Below are positions 55,730-57,728 of a DNA stretch of 57,728 nucleotides, in pieces. Under the pieces are notes generated by a model. That model was not told the DNA's origin. It saw nothing but the letters and a program-made list of their open reading frames with translations, and ran no database searches. Both the position numbers and the translations under genes were made by a program. Origin of the DNA: VAXT01 sp035318925. GTDB taxonomy: Bacteria > Actinomycetota > Thermoleophilia > Gaiellales > Gaiellaceae. How positions within the stretch are numbered: position 1 is the first letter of the stretch; every line of letters begins with the position of its first letter. Where the stretch lies: assembly GCA_035318925.1 (NCBI GenBank), contig DATHDS010000042.1, positions 1 through 57,728 of the forward strand. The letters are read 5' to 3'.

Positions 55730-56029
55730 ATGAATCCCGAGCTTCCCAACCTTCATGATGCGACCCTGGAGAGCATCGAGATCGACTGGAGGTCGGGGAC
55801 CGCAACAATCCGCCTCAGCCTCGTTGGTGATCCTCCGCCCACACTCGCCCTTGTCCTTAGTGGCCTCCGTCAGGTTCACGTTCCCCGCGATGAGCCTTGG
55901 GGGCCAAGCGTTTCCGTGAACGCGGCTGACTACGTCGACGGGAGCGATGCAGGCGACCTCTCGTTGCGACTTGAGATGCAGAGTGGAGACCAGATCACTC
56001 TCCGCGCAGGCTCTCTAGCGATCGCTTAG
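55730..56029 (+). CDS. Small unknown protein, repeat-flanked gene 1
   Basis: 99-aa soluble protein, rich in beta strands: NLHDATLESIEIDWRSGTAT near the N-terminus and LSLRLEMQSGDQITLRAGSL at the C-terminus. The LHDA...W pattern resembles small proteins sometimes found as immunity or accessory proteins, but I cannot assign a family. TAAGCT lies 8 nt before the ATG. The gene is bracketed by copies 1 and 2 of the 35-bp repeat. Confidence 0.65.
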   Translation: MNPELPNLHDATLESIEIDWRSGTATIRLSLVGDPPPTLALVLSGLRQVHVPRDEPWGPSVSVNAADYVDGSDAGDLSLRLEMQSGDQITLRAGSLAIA

Positions 56030-56033
56030 TCCT

Positions 56034-56068
56034 CGGGTGACATTCCCGCACACTGGCCCAGGCGACGC
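56034..56068 (+). repeat. 35-bp intergenic repeat, copy 2
   Basis: Core TGACATTCCCGCACACTGGC, 5 nt after the stop of the preceding gene. It is in the same orientation as copy 1, although the next gene is on the other strand. Confidence 0.85.
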
Positions 56069-56092
56069 GTGAGTCCCTGAGTGACTCGGGCG

Positions 56093-56296
56093 TCAGTCGG
56101 GATGCGTTTCGGTGATGAAGTCCCGCAGCTGCGCTGCCTGGTCTGCGTCGAGCGATACCTGCCGCCAGTTGCCACCCGACGGGTCTGGAAGTCCGACGGT
56201 CAACATGAGTGAACGCATCGACTTCGACCACGTGGCGTGCAGGCGATCTCCGTCACGATCGAACAACAAGAGGGTTGGTGTCTCCTTATCCGGCAT
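56093..56296 (-). CDS. Small unknown protein, repeat-flanked gene 2
   Basis: 67-aa soluble protein (MPDKETPTLLLFDRDGDRLH at the start, GGNWRQVSLDADQAAQLRDF later). The ATG at 56296 is chosen because a longer start at 56362 would translate through the repeat. It is opposite in orientation to the first two genes of this array. No domain is recognised. It is possibly a small binding or antitoxin-like protein, but without evidence. Confidence 0.55.
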   Translation of the reverse strand: MPDKETPTLLLFDRDGDRLHATWSKSMRSLMLTVGLPDPSGGNWRQVSLDADQAAQLRDFITETHPD

Positions 56297-56329
56297 AGAT
56301 CGATTATCCCCGTCTGTGACCGGCGTCGT

Positions 56330-56364
56330 CGGGGGACATTCCCGCACGCTGGCCCAGCTCACTG
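56330..56364 (+). repeat. 35-bp intergenic repeat, copy 3
   Basis: Core GGACATTCCCGCACGCTGGC, between two minus-strand genes. The tail after GCCCAG diverges from copies 1 and 2. Confidence 0.8.
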
Positions 56365-56377
56365 CACTCTGCCCTGG

Positions 56378-56914
56378 CTACTCGGAAAACGAGCGTCCAG
56401 CTTGGGCTTCTAGCTCGGCTAGAAGCTGCTCAAGCGGTCGATCCACGTTCGCCTCAAGGAGCGCTATTGGTGATGCTGTGGCGGAGCCCGGCAGGGCGGC
56501 CCCAAGGGCGCGTCCCGTCAGGCGCCCGACGCTCATCGTCTTCGAGGCGGTCCACCGTACGTCGCCAGGCTGTAAGGGCTCGATCAGAATCGCCCGGCTG
56601 CCAACCTGAGTTCGGCCGATCCACATAGCTGCGACGCGATTCCAGTCGAGGTTCCAAGTGGATGAGCTGAGGCCCGTCTTGGTCACTCTGATCTCACGCG
56701 CCCTGCCGCGACGAACTCGACGCGCGCCGAGAATGCCGCTCCAAACCGAGAACAGCGCCACCAGCAACAAGCCGCCGTTGACGATGGAACGCCAGCCAGG
56801 CACTAAGGCGATCCACACAACGCAACCAACAGCGCCAGCCACCGAGATGATCGGGAAGCTAAGCCGCGCCCAGACCGGCGCTCTCAGCTTCACAACCAAG
56901 GGCACCTCATCCAC
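56378..56914 (-). CDS. Membrane protein with PH-like soluble domain, repeat-flanked gene 3
   Basis: 178-aa protein. Two adjacent hydrophobic helices (about residues 19-39 and 44-64) are followed by a basic stretch (ARRVRRGRAREIRV) and a beta-rich domain with WNLDWNRVAAMWIGRTQVGS, the look of bacterial PH-domain membrane proteins. The C-terminus is a helix (RPLEQLLAELEAQAGRSF). Function unknown. Its start faces the divergent gene at 57014. Confidence 0.65.
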   Translation of the reverse strand: MDEVPLVVKLRAPVWARLSFPIISVAGAVGCVVWIALVPGWRSIVNGGLLLVALFSVWSGILGARRVRRGRAREIRVTKTGLSSSTWNLDWNRVAAMWIGRTQVGSRAILIEPLQPGDVRWTASKTMSVGRLTGRALGAALPGSATASPIALLEANVDRPLEQLLAELEAQAGRSFSE

Positions 56915-56945
56915 TGTGCGAGCCTATCGTGTGATCCGATCTGCT

Positions 56946-56980
56946 CAGGCGTCATTCGTGAGCACTTGCGCAAGGGGGCG
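56946..56980 (+). repeat. 35-bp intergenic repeat, copy 4 (degenerate)
   Basis: GTCATTCGTGAGCACTTGCG aligned to the core. Its tail GCGCAAG matches copy 5 rather than copies 1-3, so copies 4 and 5, which bracket one gene, form a sub-type. Confidence 0.6.
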
Positions 56981-57013
56981 GTTTCCTGCCCGCGGGGCGT
57001 AAGGTGGCGAAAC

Positions 57014-57556
57014 ATGGGGCGGACGCTCCTTAGTCTCGCGGCGGTATTTCTGGGGGCTGCCGTGTTGGCAGGCGGCGCCTCTGGAGCACTCTTTCTGACC
57101 TTTAGCACGACCAAGGCCGCGCCTGGGACAGTCGTGACCGCGCGAACAGGCGGCCGGGGCGCTCTGGCGAAGATTCCGAAGGGTTCAGCGCCGCTTCGGG
57201 TCTTTCTGGCGCCCGCTGACGATGCAGCCGGCATCTCGTCTCCCGACGACGGCCGCCTGACAGCGCTGGGTCGTCTTCGGGTCGATCCACAGGGAGACGG
57301 ATCGTTGCGGTTCACAGTCCCGGATGTACCTCCCGGCCGCTACACGACGATCACGCACTGCGTTCCATGCGCCGCCTTCTCGGGCGGTGCCGAGATGGCT
57401 CCGACCGGCCCGTTCTCCGGATCCTTCACCGTGACTCGGAGGAGCGACGACGGTTTTCCGCTCTTGCCGGTTCTCCTTGGAGCCGCGGCAGCGTTCGTCG
57501 GGGTCGGAGCAGTCGGCTGGAGGGGCAGAAAGCGACGATCGGGGCGGGCGTTCTAA
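57014..57556 (+). CDS. Secreted, C-terminally membrane-anchored protein, repeat-flanked gene 4
   Basis: 180-aa protein with a signal peptide (LLSLAAVFLGAAVLAGGASG), a single beta-sandwich-like domain (TTKAAPGTVVTARTGGRGAL to DVPPGRYTTITHC) and two cysteines in HCVPCAAF. A C-terminal membrane helix with a basic tail (GWRGRKRRSGRAF) follows. There is no LPxTG sorting motif. It is probably an extracellular Ig-like domain tethered to the membrane. The ATG at 57014 follows TAAGGT by 8 nt. Function unknown. Confidence 0.7.
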   Translation: MGRTLLSLAAVFLGAAVLAGGASGALFLTFSTTKAAPGTVVTARTGGRGALAKIPKGSAPLRVFLAPADDAAGISSPDDGRLTALGRLRVDPQGDGSLRFTVPDVPPGRYTTITHCVPCAAFSGGAEMAPTGPFSGSFTVTRRSDDGFPLLPVLLGAAAAFVGVGAVGWRGRKRRSGRAF

Positions 57557-57562
57557 CCGCCT

Positions 57563-57597
57563 CGGGGGACATTCCCGAACACTCGCGCAAGCGGCGT
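57563..57597 (+). repeat. 35-bp intergenic repeat, copy 5
   Basis: Core GGACATTCCCGAACACTCGC, 6 nt after the stop of the preceding gene and 26 nt before the next start. Confidence 0.85.
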
Positions 57598-57623
57598 TTG
57601 CACGCTCCGGCTAGCTTCTTCGC

Positions 57624-57728
57624 GTGACTCGTGACTCGTCCTGGGAGGGGCTCCATCTCTACACGGACAGGCTTTGCCTACGCACGCCGACTCCACTGGA
57701 CGCGGACGCTCTTTACGACCTGTTCACG
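57624..57728 (+). CDS. Start of a GNAT-family acetyltransferase gene, truncated by the window
   Basis: 35 codons from a GTG at 57624 to the right edge. The peptide contains WEGLHLYTDRLCLRTPTPLD and ends DADALYDLFT. This is the usual N-terminus of RimJ/RimL-type GNAT N-acetyltransferases (TDRLxLRxPTxxDADxLxxLF). The acetyl-CoA site lies outside the window, so the substrate is unknown. Confidence 0.6.
   Translation, partial: MTRDSSWEGLHLYTDRLCLRTPTPLDADALYDLFT

Noticed and set aside
55676..57597. CRISPR array
   Set aside because: Repeats are 260-620 bp apart with genes between them; spacers are not of uniform short length and no cas gene is visible.

Overview
High-GC actinobacterial chromosome segment. 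The gene content and order (prfA-prmC-ywlC-glyA-upp-tagO-atp, LCP, MerR-ahcY, comF-hpf-secA-prfB-ftsEX, smpB-ssrA) and the many start codons without a Shine-Dalgarno sequence suggest a Gram-positive, aerobic, deep-branching actinobacterium. A Thermoleophilia-like organism (Gaiellales or Solirubrobacterales) is my inference; it cannot be proven from the sequence alone. Most of the window is conserved housekeeping DNA. Accessory DNA is concentrated in three places: inside the atp operon, around 39.2-39.8 kb, and downstream of the tmRNA gene (55-57.7 kb).

Layout. 1-6.65 kb (minus strand): a PASTA lipoprotein, a giant DUF2339 membrane protein with an internal triplication, and a large secreted protein that runs off the left edge. 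6.8-12.8 kb (plus): release factor 1 and its methylase, tRNA threonylcarbamoyl-AMP synthase, serine hydroxymethyltransferase, uracil phosphoribosyltransferase, a WecA/TagO-type lipid-carrier transferase and an ankyrin protein. 13.7-18.9 kb: atpZ-like, atpI-like, atpB, E, F, H, A, G. 18.9-27.9 kb: a complete Dpp/Opp-type peptide ABC transporter with two tandem binding proteins, a small membrane protein and an orphan anti-sigma factor. All of this separates atpG from atpD-atpC (28.2-30.1 kb). 30.2-32.4 kb: a cobalamin-independent methionine synthase encoded as two half-genes behind a structured leader. 32.5-39.3 kb: LCP cell-wall ligase, UDP-sugar dehydrogenase, two sugar nucleotidyltransferases, a cupin, and MerR-ahcY. 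39.2-39.8 kb: repeats, operator-like iterons and a small ORF. 39.9-49.3 kb: comF, hpf, secA, prfB (with the programmed frameshift), ftsEX and an RNB-family ribonuclease. 49.2-52.8 kb (minus): a copper cluster with YcnI, a CopC-CopD fusion and two unknown membrane proteins. 52.9-55.1 kb: smpB, a SLATT-like membrane protein, a frameshifted HAD phosphatase and the tmRNA gene. 55.1-57.7 kb: small unknown genes punctuated by five copies of a 35-bp repeat.

How the parts connect. Methionine/SAM-cycle genes recur: glyA makes one-carbon units, the MetE-like pair could make methionine, and AhcY recycles S-adenosylhomocysteine. Two translation quality-control and termination sets are present: prfA/prmC and prfB, and smpB/ssrA. 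Envelope genes (TagO, LCP, Ugd, nucleotidyltransferases, FtsEX, SecA) form a second theme. Candidate leaderless promoters, a TANNNT hexamer 6-9 nt before the start codon, recur before many genes and helped choose starts.

The most promising unexplained items are the five-copy repeat array after ssrA, the structured leader before the split methionine synthase, the 63-bp double-hairpin repeat in two inverted copies, and the four-iteron promoter with a 52-codon ORF at 39.5-39.8 kb.
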